From a virus: 43,570 nt of DNA. The notes under the pieces were generated by a model. The model saw only the letters and a list, made by a program, of their open reading frames with translations, made no database searches and was not told where the DNA came from. The stretch's first letter is position 1; every line of letters begins with the position of its first letter. Location: the IMG/VR virus record IMGVR_UViG_3300030099_002399, positions 1 through 43,570 of that record; one strand, written 5' to 3'. A program made the translations under genes and the position numbers. Shown here piece by piece: positions 6,996 to 15,841 of this stretch.

Positions 6996-8087
6996 TTATG
7001 AGAAATAGTCTGCCATGTCGTCTGAAATAGAAATTATGTCGTCGTCTTCTACACCAGATGTTGTTGCTTTGGGTTCTCCGCGAAGCATATCTTTCTTGTT
7101 TGTGTTCTGCTTCTTGATCTTTTGAGTTAATTCATGCTGCTGTTTAGCAAGAATCTGGTTCATTACCCAAAGATTCGTGGCAAGTTCTGACATAGGATGG
7201 TTTGTGAATACTTTGGGAATAGCTTCACTAAATGTCTTTCTGAGCTTATTTATCGAGGTTTTTCCGAGATTCGGTATGTCGATAACTTTCTTGCCCATCT
7301 CCTTATCTTGTAGCCACTTGAACTGTTTACGCTGTTCTTCCTCCAGCATATCAGTAGACTCTTTGTAGTCTTTCGTGTGGTTCTTCTGAATGTCGTGCGC
7401 ACGTTTGCTGTAGCTTTTACTCAATGTTTGAGCTTCTGTCAGCGCAGACTGCACATCAATTTCAGATTCACCTGTTGGCTTGTATTCTTCTTTGCCAAGT
7501 ACAAGTTTACCGTTCTTGTCGTAGCCTTCAATTGATCGCCAAGAATCTCCGTTACGAATAGCAACAAGCTGACGCTTCCAATGCGCTTGCTCTTGCGATG
7601 CTTTATCGTAGTCGGTAACAAGTTCTTGATACTCTGGATTTAACGTGTACGCCTCTGGATGAGACATTAAATCCTGCGTTTCTTCCGCTGCTTCTTTTTT
7701 GGCCTTTAATTCCTTGAGCTTTTTCGAGAAGTGTTCATACGCATTGTTAGACATCTGCTTTGCGTATTGTTTATCTTCATCGTCAAAACCTTCATAGTTT
7801 CGACCATCAGACTTTTCTTCTTTTTCCTCTAGCGGGTCACCAAGAATATCTTCAGCAGATAGTTCTTCACTAGATTCTTCGGACGAATCTTCGTTGGATT
7901 CTTCAGATTCTTCTGTAGATTCTTCCGCGGGTTCATTAGATTCTTCGCTGGATTCTTCAGAACTTTCTTCAGAACTTTCTTCAGTTTCCGCTGATTCTTT
8001 AGCATCTAATTCTTCGGGTTCCAAAGAATCACCTACTTCGATGTCGCCAAAGTTGAACTCAACTTCCTTTGTATCTGTTTCTGTCAT
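6996..8087 (-). CDS. Capsid scaffolding protein
   Basis: A 363-aa, very acidic, helical protein between portal and capsid. Residues about 33-80 are low-complexity Glu/Ser repeats (EESSEESSEESNE). Residues 105-330 are charged coiled-coil (SKKLKELKAKKEAAEETQDL and further) and the C-terminus is mixed-charge. Composition, position and absence of any enzymatic motif are typical of scaffolding proteins, which direct capsid assembly and then leave or are degraded. The Glu/Ser repeat is encoded by tandem 8-9-base units, which can expand or contract. Its start overlaps the end of the 74-aa gene by 29 bases. Confidence 0.8.
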   Translation of the reverse strand: MTETDTKEVEFNFGDIEVGDSLEPEELDAKESAETEESSEESSEESSEESNEPAEESTEESEESNEDSSEESSEELSAEDILGDPLEEKEEKSDGRNYEGFDDEDKQYAKQMSNNAYEHFSKKLKELKAKKEAAEETQDLMSHPEAYTLNPEYQELVTDYDKASQEQAHWKRQLVAIRNGDSWRSIEGYDKNGKLVLGKEEYKPTGESEIDVQSALTEAQTLSKSYSKRAHDIQKNHTKDYKESTDMLEEEQRKQFKWLQDKEMGKKVIDIPNLGKTSINKLRKTFSEAIPKVFTNHPMSELATNLWVMNQILAKQQHELTQKIKKQNTNKKDMLRGEPKATTSGVEDDDIISISDDMADYFS

Positions 8088-8283
8088 TTATGGTTTCTAT
8101 TATGTCGTCTGTTGTTTTTAATTGTGCAGCAATAATACGAACTTCCGAGTCCGATACTCCACGCTTAACCGCAACATATTCTATATCTTTGACCAACCTT
8201 TCGCGTTCCTGTTTAAGTAAGTTTAGGAATACTCTTGTAGTTGGGTCATCAAGCCATTGTCTGTGGGCTTGCTCCTCCAGCAC
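8059..8283 (-). CDS. Small helical head-assembly-region protein
   Basis: A 74-aa helical protein between portal and scaffold (LLKQERERLVKDIEYVAVKR and a DDIIETIND C-terminus). I choose the GTG at 8283 because AGGAGG, one of the few clear Shine-Dalgarno sequences in the genome, lies 11 bases upstream (8300-8295). A longer ATG form from 8346 would overlap the portal gene by 98 bases. The overlap is then 35 bases with portal and 29 with scaffold. No family recognised; small helical proteins here are common in podovirus head modules. Confidence 0.6.
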   Translation of the reverse strand: MLEEQAHRQWLDDPTTRVFLNLLKQERERLVKDIEYVAVKRGVSDSEVRIIAAQLKTTDDIIETINDRNRYKGS

Positions 8284-9949
8284 CTTTCTGGTCGCCTCCT
8301 GAAAGTGCTTGGACTTGTTGTTGTAATTGTTGTAGCTGTTGGGCATACGGTTGTGCTTCTTGGTTTAGTTGTCCTGTTTGTGGGTCTGTGACTAGACTCT
8401 GAATTATTGTCATCATCTGCTGAATCAATTGTGCGCGAGCCGTATCCTCTTGCATCATGTTGATGTATTTTGGTGCTTCGTCAGGGAATAGCATACTCAG
8501 CATATCCTTCATGTAGTCTACTGCAAGTGCGCTATTCTGTTGAATTACCGGCCAAACTTGCAGCATCTTTGACGCTTTCTCCTGCCGCTCTACAACATCG
8601 GTGTCACCTGCTGGCTTCATGTTGTACTTGTGATCGGTAAAGTATTCTAGCGAGATGTTTGGTTCAATTAAGCCGTCAAGAACGCGAGAGTTATATATGT
8701 CAAAACACTTTTCGTAGATGCGTTTGATGGCGATGCTGAATAGCGCAACTTGTGTTGCCGATAACATTTGTGCTTCGGCGGTTGCTGTCTGAATCTCTGT
8801 TGCCGTCTTGCGTGAGTCTTGTCGATTCATCGCAGCATAGTTCATCTGAGATTGCTCCTGTGCATTCTGTGTTACCAATGTTTGTATCGCTGATAACATC
8901 TGTGCATTAGGTGGTGACAGTTGGAATTGCCTGACGTTTGAGTCTATTAGTGCGCCGGGAACAAACTGTACATTTGTTTGCTCGTTGCTTTGATTCGGAT
9001 CATCAGAGTCTTTGGCAAAGTAAAAGTTAGACGCACGACGATGCGCAGTCACAAACGATGACATCATTGAACTGACTGCTTCTTGTGTATGCTTGTCTAG
9101 GAAGGCACGACCAACAGAGTTCTTGATGGTCATGTCCTCCGCTATTGTATAATGGAATACAACGTATGGATATTCTGTCTCGTAGATTTCTCCTTCTGCA
9201 TCTCGCTTGCCCAAAAAGAGGGGACGTGGCTTGCGCAACCAGTCGTTGCATCTAGCTGCGCAAGACCACCCCACTTGAACTATCCCCTTGCTTCTAAACA
9301 TGACCTTTTCGATTTTAAACAAGGATTCCGTCTGCTCGTCTACAGGCTCGCCTACTAAAGCCTCGACTTCCGATTTGCTAAAGTCTCGTGTCTTAACCAT
9401 GTCCAACAGTTGCTCACGAGTAAAGTAATGTCGATGGACTAGCATACCACACGCTTGTATGTCGCGAGTGTCATCTGGAAATGCAATGTCCTCGTAGTTT
9501 ACAGATTCTATTCCGAAATGGCCGGGCTTTGTGTCGTCGAATTCTACTTCTGCAATACAGTAGCCATGCAACTGCATACAGTCTATGACTCGGAATAATG
9601 GTATCTGCCAACCATCGTAACGTGAGCGTTCTGTAAAGTCTCGCTCTAGTGGGCCAGTATTAAACGCTGGGTCTGTCGAGCTTGAGAAGATCGCTGTGCG
9701 TCTTGAGTTTACGATGTATGAAACATACTTGGCTTGTTCGCGACGAATGTTTGTGTCAATGATATGCGTTGGTATGTAAATCTCATCCGGTGCTAGATAG
9801 CCATCGCGACGTTCTAAATCGAGATCGACATTAAGACGGCGTTGCTGACGTTGGTCGTTGGCACGAACACTTTGGACATCACATATACCGACTAACTTGT
9901 GTATGTTAGTTGCGGCTTCTTGATAATTCTTGTAGTTGTTGTATTTCAT
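8249..9949 (-). CDS. Portal protein
   Basis: A 566-aa protein directly after TerL. The N-terminal half carries the mixed alpha/beta wing (DEIYIPTHIIDTNIRREQAK and a GYCIAEVEFDD segment). Residues about 350-420 show the long stem helix region rich in Gln, Asn and Ala (QSQMNYAAMNRQDSRKTATE then IQTATAEAQML), like T7/HMO-type portals where ExxxRxTATE-like motifs precede the stem. The C-terminus is Gln-rich coiled-coil and ends in GGDQKGAGGASPQ. The portal forms the 12-fold DNA entry ring. Start overlaps TerL by 44 bases. Confidence 0.85.
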   Translation of the reverse strand: MKYNNYKNYQEAATNIHKLVGICDVQSVRANDQRQQRRLNVDLDLERRDGYLAPDEIYIPTHIIDTNIRREQAKYVSYIVNSRRTAIFSSSTDPAFNTGPLERDFTERSRYDGWQIPLFRVIDCMQLHGYCIAEVEFDDTKPGHFGIESVNYEDIAFPDDTRDIQACGMLVHRHYFTREQLLDMVKTRDFSKSEVEALVGEPVDEQTESLFKIEKVMFRSKGIVQVGWSCAARCNDWLRKPRPLFLGKRDAEGEIYETEYPYVVFHYTIAEDMTIKNSVGRAFLDKHTQEAVSSMMSSFVTAHRRASNFYFAKDSDDPNQSNEQTNVQFVPGALIDSNVRQFQLSPPNAQMLSAIQTLVTQNAQEQSQMNYAAMNRQDSRKTATEIQTATAEAQMLSATQVALFSIAIKRIYEKCFDIYNSRVLDGLIEPNISLEYFTDHKYNMKPAGDTDVVERQEKASKMLQVWPVIQQNSALAVDYMKDMLSMLFPDEAPKYINMMQEDTARAQLIQQMMTIIQSLVTDPQTGQLNQEAQPYAQQLQQLQQQVQALSGGDQKGAGGASPQTMA

Positions 9950-11408
9950 CTTGTAACCACGGATTCGACCTTACGTTAAAGCCGAATACCGCTCTTTGTC
10001 TGTTTGATGTTAAATTAAATTGTTTTGGTGTAAATTTTTCTGTGCGCTTTTTGCGCAACTTCTTGGGCTTGATACCACGGTAGTCTGCGAACGCAAGTAC
10101 GAAAGCATCTGCTCTGTCAGGCGATACATGACCCTTTGATCGTGCCTGTTTCTTGCTTTCGAGTTGCAGTTTGTTTTGCGGTGTCACCATGAAGTAGCGG
10201 GATGCTAACTGTTTGCGGAGCTTTGATTCCTTGGGAACCATGATTTCTCCATATTCTATTAACTTGCCCACGCTGAACCAAAGTTCTGCGCCACGGTTTA
10301 AGTAGGCTAAATTGTTGTATGGCTTTGCTTGGTTTAAGACGTAGGTGACGTTCCAGTTTGCTTTTAGTTGGTCGAGTATAGGTTTGCCTAAACCTCCTGC
10401 ATCACCGTAGATTACTGACTGTTCGTGATCTAATTTGTACTTTCTGAATAGATGTTCTAGGTGATTTATTAAGGCAACTGTATCGCGAAAGTTAAATGCT
10501 TCGACTGCAAGCGTTTTGTTGCCGTTTCGGATTACTAAGACTTGCTCGTCACCTCCTGCTGATAAATCAAGGCCAGCTACATTGTAGTCTTCTTCTAGGT
10601 GTTCTATTTCGTGCTTGTCCAAGTCTACAAGTTTCTGGTGATTTATTACGACTTGCTCGTCCATACCACCAAACTCAGCAAGTATCATGGACTTGTATAA
10701 AGCAGAGGTTTCTCCATATGAGTCTTTGATTTCATTGATATATTCTTCTGATAGATGGGGGCAGTCAAAGGCTGTGACATGGTATTGATTCCAGTTACCT
10801 CCAGTACACATATTGTAGAAGTGACCGGAAGGTGGGCCGGGACTAGATACGTCTACTCGTTTGGTGAAACCTGTGCAACGAGCCAACGCTGTAAATATAT
10901 CGTCCGGTACTGACTTGGCCTCCGAAACAAATATTGCTAGTTCCCCGCCGGGAACTACCGGATGCCAACCCTCTGCTCTACCGGCTTCATCCGTTACGAA
11001 TAACTCGATTGTTGAGCCATTTAGTAGGTTTGTGTAATGCCGATAATTCATCTTCCAGACTTGTGTACCAAACATCTTGTTAATGGTGTTCATTAGCTGT
11101 TTGATGTACTTGTCTGTTTGGCGATCTAGCTGATTACCGGATGCGGTTGTAACTATCGCAACTGCATTAGCTGATGCCATGCAAGTCCATAAGGCGCAAG
11201 GGGCTATAACAAATTGATCTTTTCCAGAACCATTCGCCGCTCTTACTGCGGCCTTGAATGGTTTACTGGCATCTGATGGCTTGCCGTAATCCTCTAGGAT
11301 TTCACGTTGCCATTTGTGTAGAGAAATGCGTCCCTCCAAGATGTCGTCGTCAATAACGGTCAACATCTCGTAAGGGTCTTTGAACTGTATGTTACCGCTT
11401 TTCTCCAT
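9906..11408 (-). CDS. terL: Terminase large subunit (ATPase-nuclease)
   Basis: A 500-aa DNA-packaging motor. The ATPase part has a Walker A-type ANGSGKD at 58-64 (K63) and a Walker B-like ELAIFVSEAK at 156-165, where the usual Asp before the catalytic Glu is Ser (S162-E163). The nuclease part has a RuvC-like GLDLSAGGDE with D281, YGDAGG with D336 and SPDRADAFVLAF with D431/D434, the three expected acidic positions. Length is normal. It overlaps SNase upstream and portal downstream, fitting a tightly coupled packaging operon with the TerS candidate at 12316. Confidence 0.92.
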   Translation of the reverse strand: MEKSGNIQFKDPYEMLTVIDDDILEGRISLHKWQREILEDYGKPSDASKPFKAAVRAANGSGKDQFVIAPCALWTCMASANAVAIVTTASGNQLDRQTDKYIKQLMNTINKMFGTQVWKMNYRHYTNLLNGSTIELFVTDEAGRAEGWHPVVPGGELAIFVSEAKSVPDDIFTALARCTGFTKRVDVSSPGPPSGHFYNMCTGGNWNQYHVTAFDCPHLSEEYINEIKDSYGETSALYKSMILAEFGGMDEQVVINHQKLVDLDKHEIEHLEEDYNVAGLDLSAGGDEQVLVIRNGNKTLAVEAFNFRDTVALINHLEHLFRKYKLDHEQSVIYGDAGGLGKPILDQLKANWNVTYVLNQAKPYNNLAYLNRGAELWFSVGKLIEYGEIMVPKESKLRKQLASRYFMVTPQNKLQLESKKQARSKGHVSPDRADAFVLAFADYRGIKPKKLRKKRTEKFTPKQFNLTSNRQRAVFGFNVRSNPWLQDEIQQLQELSRSRN

Positions 11409-11745
11409 AGGTTTCTGCGTAACCTTCTTCTACCAGAGTCTCGTTTAGGTTTTTGTCGTCGATGAATAATGTGCCTAGTACACGACCGTATTTACCTTTC
11501 TTGTCGAGTGATGTTTTTATAATGCACTTGTTTTTGTTTTCTTTGAGCATCTCAGCCAAGCGACGAGTCGCAGCTTTACCATGCTTCTTCTCGATCAAGT
11601 CGCGAGTCCGTGTCTCCGGTGCGTTAATACCGTAAAGACGTACACGCTGCTTTGAATGCAGATCAAAACCAAGATCAATAAAAGCGTCAACAGTATCACC
11701 GTCAACAACTCTGGTAACTTCTGCTTTATAATTGTATAGTTCCAT
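11392..11745 (-). CDS. Staphylococcal nuclease-like endonuclease (SNase/TNase fold)
   Basis: A 117-aa OB-fold nuclease. VTRVVDGDTVDAFIDLGF (10-27) is the metal/beta-turn segment, QRVRLYGINAPET (33-45) carries the catalytic R36 and E44, and KYGRVLG (85-91) carries R88. All three match the R/E/R catalytic set of micrococcal nuclease (R35, E43, R87). No signal peptide, so it acts in the cell or virion. It is coupled to TerL (17-base overlap) and to the small gene before it (TAATG). Possible roles are DNA trimming around packaging or host DNA breakdown; the packaging link is only from position. Confidence 0.88.
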   Translation of the reverse strand: MELYNYKAEVTRVVDGDTVDAFIDLGFDLHSKQRVRLYGINAPETRTRDLIEKKHGKAATRRLAEMLKENKNKCIIKTSLDKKGKYGRVLGTLFIDDKNLNETLVEEGYAETYGEKR

Positions 11746-11963
11746 TAATCAAGCCAGTCAGTTAACAGGTCTTTTTCGAGCAAGTCTTCTGGATTATCTT
11801 CAGCCCGTTTTCGTGCCACTCGTAACTGACTTGGCGTGAATAAGTAGGGTAACTCGTTGTCACCGTTACTGTCTTCAAGGTACGTGAATACGTATTTGTT
11901 TGTAGCACCGAATTTTCGGCTCTTGTTCTTTACGGCAAATAACCGTCCGTTTTTTACTGTCAT
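11745..11963 (-). CDS. Small conserved hypothetical (72 aa) in packaging operon
   Basis: A 72-aa protein with a basic N-terminal half (MTVKNGRLFAVKNKSRKFGA) and a C-terminal helix LFTPSQLRVARKRAEDNPED, a pattern I associate with small phage proteins without assigned function. It starts 3 bases inside the TerS-like gene end and its stop shares a base with the SNase start, so it is translationally coupled. Could be a packaging accessory; nothing in the sequence proves it. Confidence 0.65.
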   Translation of the reverse strand: MTVKNGRLFAVKNKSRKFGATNKYVFTYLEDSNGDNELPYLFTPSQLRVARKRAEDNPEDLLEKDLLTDWLD

Positions 11964-12316
11964 ACTTCTATGGCTTTATTCATAACCTCTCGCGCTTTCT
12001 CTAGTCGGAGGTTAAAATCTGATATATTCACGTTGGTTGTACCATGAGGTGTCTTGAGTCCCTGCCTCTGGTCAAGAACGTAGAAAGCAGCTTTCAACGC
12101 AGGAGCATTCGCTGTTCCTGTTTGTAGCGCAACACGAACTACGTCTAGTGCCGTGTCTTCTAGTTCCTCAAATTTTTTGGCTAATGGAGTATCTTTAGCT
12201 TTCTTGTTTCCTGCTAGTATTAACTCGACGTTCTCACGCTCATACCCAAGGTCTTCTACAATTTCTTCAACTGAGAAACCTTCCTTCGCTAATCTAACTA
12301 CTTGATGACTACTCAT
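11960..12316 (-). CDS. Terminase small subunit candidate
   Basis: A 118-aa protein whose N-terminus (VVRLAKEGFSVEEIVEDLGY, residues 6-25) is a helix-turn-helix of the type used by TerS proteins. It is followed by helices (DTALDVVRVALQTGTANAPA) that could form the oligomerisation core and a basic C-terminal helix. It lies two genes upstream of TerL in the same operon. TerS recognises the packaging site and loads TerL; the call rests on the HTH, size and position. Confidence 0.65.
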   Translation of the reverse strand: MSSHQVVRLAKEGFSVEEIVEDLGYERENVELILAGNKKAKDTPLAKKFEELEDTALDVVRVALQTGTANAPALKAAFYVLDQRQGLKTPHGTTNVNISDFNLRLEKAREVMNKAIEV

Positions 12317-15300
12317 GGACTAGGTGGATCATCTAAATCAATTGTTTCGCCGTAAACCGGAGCGTCAAGATCAGAGGCTTCCATTATACCTTGTATAGTG
12401 TTTGGTCGTCGCTTACTTGAGCCAGAACCTTCGGCTGTTTTGTCAGGCCCATATTCTAGTGCGCCGCCTTTATATTTTTCTAAAAATTCTGCGTCATCCT
12501 CGCTGATGTATGCGTAGCCTTTAATCTTACCTTCTTTATCCTTTTGAGGAACAATCCTGCCATCACCACCTTTATGTAAAATTTGTAGACCTCCTTCTGT
12601 CTTGGCAATTTTATCAGCAAGTTCTACTTGCGCATCTGCTTCCTCCTGCGTCATCAACCCCCATCTAACAAGTCGATCTCGGTCAGTTTTTAGATAACCT
12701 TTAAGTGCGGTTAGAATTTTCTCTGCTCTTTCTTGCTCTTGTTTTTCTAATTCTTTTCTGCGTTCCTCTTGCTCTTTATCGAATTTCTTCCATTCTTCAA
12801 ATTCTTGTTCAGCTTTCTCGCTACTTAATCTACCTTCTTCAGATTCTTTTATTATATTTTCTGCAAATGCATCAGCAAGTTTAGACCGAAAATCTTGTGA
12901 ACTTTGTTCGTAATTAGCTTTGCTTCTGTCTAATTGATCTTCTTGTTGTTGTTTTGCTTTTGTGTAGTAATCATTAAACATTTCAAGCGATTCTTCTGCT
13001 GAATATCCATTAGCATAAAACTGCATCGGTGACGGAATCTTTACCGGCTGTATATTTTGTAATTGAAACTCTAAATCTTGTATTTCAAATTCTTTGTCGG
13101 TTGCTTCTGCGTATAACCCCATAGCGTTTAACTGCATTATTTCTGCGTTTACATCGGCAATACGGTTTTGAATCTGGCTGTATTGAAGCGGGTCTATGAA
13201 CTCAAAGTCTTGTGTTCCATAGTTGAACCAATTCATAGATTGGTTATTAAGTTTACCGTCGCGAAGTTTTTCAAGTTCGCCTTCTTCAAAACTTGGAAAT
13301 CCTTGACTTTGTATTTCAGCTTGTCGCTGATCGGCTCTTGAAAGTCTGGCAAGTTCTGCTAGTGCATCTGCGTCTAGTGTTGTGCCTTTTTGTTCTTTTT
13401 GCTTTTCGGGTTTTGTCGGTTTAACTATTTGGCCTTCTTCACCTTTAAGTGTTTTTGTTACTGGTAATTCAGCTAAATCTAATTCTGCCGTTTCTATGTT
13501 TGATGTATCTATTTCAGTTAAACCTTTTTCTAAATCTTTAGCGTCTCTAATTGTTATTCCTCTTGGTGCAGTTTTTTCGTCTGTGCCTCCTTGTATTGTT
13601 ATTGATTTAGGATCAGCAACTTCTGGTTGTATTGCTGGCGTTTCTAGTCGAGGTGTTTCTGCAAATTCTATTTCGTCTGTTTTGCCTGTCGGACTTACTA
13701 CTATTGGGTCTATCGTTTGAGCTTTAACTGGTTGCTTGTAGCGTAAGTCTAGGTCTGCTGTTTCTATTTTTTGTGGATCAATATCGCGAACAATATCTTC
13801 CGCTTCCTCGATTGTTATTCCTTTAGGAATTTCTGTTATTGTTCCATCTGGTGTTATGGTAATAGATTTTGCATCAGTTTGCTCTATGCCCGGTTCTGGT
13901 ACTGTTAATTGAGGATTCTCAGCAAAAGTTTCTTGAGGTGTTGATACATTTGTAATTGGCGCAACTGTAATGGGTCTTGCTGTCTCAGAGTATGTTGGCC
14001 GAAGTTCGCCTATCGTTTCTATCTCAGGTCGAGTGGGTGCTGTTGTTATGTCTCCTACATCTCGAATTGTGATGCCTTGTGGTGCTTCTACTGTTGTTGT
14101 GTCAGTTGTCGGCGTAACTGTAAGTGCTTCGCGAGTTCCGACTTCTGGTCGTGTGCTTATTGTTTGTGAGACAGGTGTATCACCAGTTGGTCTTGTTGTT
14201 CCTGGTACACCTCTGCCTATGTTTCGGACGCTTATTGGTCTAGCTGTTGCTGCTTCTACCTCTCGGACAAAAGGTTCTGGTTCTGTCGCGGATGGGTATT
14301 GTTTGCGCTCTGTGGGTGTTTCGGGTTCTGGTATTGTTATTGTGCCATCGGGGTCGGGCATTGAAATTACGGCTTTTGTACCCATAGTAGGACGACGAGG
14401 GGCTTTCATAAACTCGTCGATGTTTCCTAGCTTGTCCTTTATCCGTGTATCTTTGATCTTGGGTAAGACTTGGCCGACTGTGTTGTTGTAGGTTTTTTGT
14501 AGAGTTTTGCCGAGTACCCATGTTGTGCCATGTATGAAGTCTTGTATTGGGTTTCCTGCCATTTCAGGACTTTTGGCGAACATATTGTTCATGCCTGACA
14601 TAATGTCGTCCGAGGCTGTAACTAACACGGGGATTGCGCCACCGATTGCACCATACTGGCTGATTAAAGCTGCCGTGTTTAATGCAGCAAGTAGCTGAAG
14701 GTCGCCATATTCTTGTGTGCGTATATTTTCTTCGTTCTTGAGTATGCGAGCAAAATTGGCCAGCATCTTGCCGTATTTCGGGCCAACAGGAGCGCGTCCT
14801 GTCGTTTCTGACGGTATGCCTTTAGTCTCCCATAACTTAAATTGTTCTTCAGTTAAGCCATCTGACCAATCTTTGAACTTTTTGAGTGTGTCAAATGTTT
14901 GACGTTCATCTTTGCGTAATGGGCCTTCTGCATCATAACGTGTTTTACCAAAAAGTATTCTTGCTGGCTTTTCTGTTGCAGAGAATATGTCTTGTAATGT
15001 TTGTGCCGCTTTATCTCCTAGTGTTGGCTTGAATATTCCTGTTGTATTTTTTGGAGTTGCTTTTGCTGGAGGTAAATCTGGTTTCGGTATTCCTCTTGGC
15101 GTAATCGAAATTCTTGGACGATCCTGCTTTGGTTGCGGTGTCCTTGGTGTTATTTGCTCTGGTCTAAACCCAGCAGGAACTTGTATTGGCTCAAAATTGC
15201 GGTCTGCGCTGATTAGGTCGCCTTCTAGGAAGTCAGGGTCATCTTTAGGGTCGTAGCCGGTATAGCCAATATCACTGGTGTCCCATCTGATTTCCGGTAT

Positions 15301-15642
15301 TGGTATGTCAATACGCTGTTCTGGTAAATCAATTGTGTAGTTTGGTGTATTAAAAATTGGCTCCTCATCAACTACAACTTTGGGTGGCGGGATTTGTGTT
15401 GGAGGTTCTGTAGGCGGTTCTGTTGTGGGCTTTGTTGCGGGTGTGACGAGTTGACCCCAAAACTCTTGGTCACCGAATTGGGCGCGAGCAGGTGGTAATC
15501 CAGTTGTCTCAGCCCGGAATTGGGCAAAACCGCCGGGATTGTACTTTATGAGTGGGCCTTCAGCTACTTTGCCGAATGCGTCAACGGTGTCAGGAGTTGG
15601 CCCTTCAGCAAACTCTTGAACAATGTTAGACTCGGTAGGCAT
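12313..15642 (-). CDS. Very large repeat protein (1109 aa), first gene of the late operon
   Basis: I do not recognise a family. Residues 60-200 are Pro/Thr rich. Residues 330-350 hold a hydrophobic Gly/Ala segment (AALISQYGAIGGAIPVLVTA). Residues about 440-760 carry an 85-87-residue repeat marked by GITI at 523, 608 and 695, each followed by an acidic helix and then IETADLDL or related text. Residues 800-1020 are coiled coil (EEWKKFDKEQEERRKELEKQ). The C-terminus is acidic. It lies directly downstream of the late sigma54 promoter and overlaps the TerS-like gene by 4 bases. A virion, ejection or host-interaction role is possible; the large size at the front of a packaging operon is unusual. 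Confidence 0.7.
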   Translation of the reverse strand: MPTESNIVQEFAEGPTPDTVDAFGKVAEGPLIKYNPGGFAQFRAETTGLPPARAQFGDQEFWGQLVTPATKPTTEPPTEPPTQIPPPKVVVDEEPIFNTPNYTIDLPEQRIDIPIPEIRWDTSDIGYTGYDPKDDPDFLEGDLISADRNFEPIQVPAGFRPEQITPRTPQPKQDRPRISITPRGIPKPDLPPAKATPKNTTGIFKPTLGDKAAQTLQDIFSATEKPARILFGKTRYDAEGPLRKDERQTFDTLKKFKDWSDGLTEEQFKLWETKGIPSETTGRAPVGPKYGKMLANFARILKNEENIRTQEYGDLQLLAALNTAALISQYGAIGGAIPVLVTASDDIMSGMNNMFAKSPEMAGNPIQDFIHGTTWVLGKTLQKTYNNTVGQVLPKIKDTRIKDKLGNIDEFMKAPRRPTMGTKAVISMPDPDGTITIPEPETPTERKQYPSATEPEPFVREVEAATARPISVRNIGRGVPGTTRPTGDTPVSQTISTRPEVGTREALTVTPTTDTTTVEAPQGITIRDVGDITTAPTRPEIETIGELRPTYSETARPITVAPITNVSTPQETFAENPQLTVPEPGIEQTDAKSITITPDGTITEIPKGITIEEAEDIVRDIDPQKIETADLDLRYKQPVKAQTIDPIVVSPTGKTDEIEFAETPRLETPAIQPEVADPKSITIQGGTDEKTAPRGITIRDAKDLEKGLTEIDTSNIETAELDLAELPVTKTLKGEEGQIVKPTKPEKQKEQKGTTLDADALAELARLSRADQRQAEIQSQGFPSFEEGELEKLRDGKLNNQSMNWFNYGTQDFEFIDPLQYSQIQNRIADVNAEIMQLNAMGLYAEATDKEFEIQDLEFQLQNIQPVKIPSPMQFYANGYSAEESLEMFNDYYTKAKQQQEDQLDRSKANYEQSSQDFRSKLADAFAENIIKESEEGRLSSEKAEQEFEEWKKFDKEQEERRKELEKQEQERAEKILTALKGYLKTDRDRLVRWGLMTQEEADAQVELADKIAKTEGGLQILHKGGDGRIVPQKDKEGKIKGYAYISEDDAEFLEKYKGGALEYGPDKTAEGSGSSKRRPNTIQGIMEASDLDAPVYGETIDLDDPPSP

Positions 15643-15732
15643 CGAATAGGTTCGGGTTGAAGAAGAGGGCGTACTGAATTAGGGGCGTTGATTTGCAGAT
15701 TTCGATTGATCGTTCACACATAGGACGATTGA

Positions 15733-15749
15733 AGCAGAGTTCGTGCCAG
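15733..15749 (-). promoter_or_regulatory. Sigma54 promoter for the late operon
   Basis: The minus strand reads CTGGCACG-AACT-CTGCT (15749-15733), a full -24 element and a -12 element with one change (CTGC for TTGC), with exact GG-N10-GC spacing. ATAAAAT lies just upstream as at the capsid promoter. The predicted start near 15721 gives a leader of about 78 bases to the ATG at 15642. It is the only promoter I can see for the whole 15-kb and onward late region. Confidence 0.82.
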
Positions 15750-15841
15750 AATTTTATAAGATAAAGTATGTTTTGTCTCATAGTGTTTTTTGGGTCATTT
15801 TTTCAGAGAGGGTTATAGTCCAGTAGCGGCACGACTTCTGG

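Noticed and set aside
7860-7990. Tandem 8-9 base units in the scaffold gene as a minisatellite or CRISPR-like array
   Set aside because: They are the coding sequence of the Glu/Ser-rich stretch, stay in frame and have no spacers.
11800-11830. TGGCACG on the minus strand inside the packaging operon
   Set aside because: No GC at the -12 position; same failure for the TGGCACG copies near 21442, 22263, 24564, 30487 and 34918, which serve as a useful background control.
13970-14491. 173-codon plus-strand frame inside the 1109-aa gene
   Set aside because: Val/Ser/Gly-rich antisense shadow of the Pro/Thr-rich repeats; no promoter or start context.
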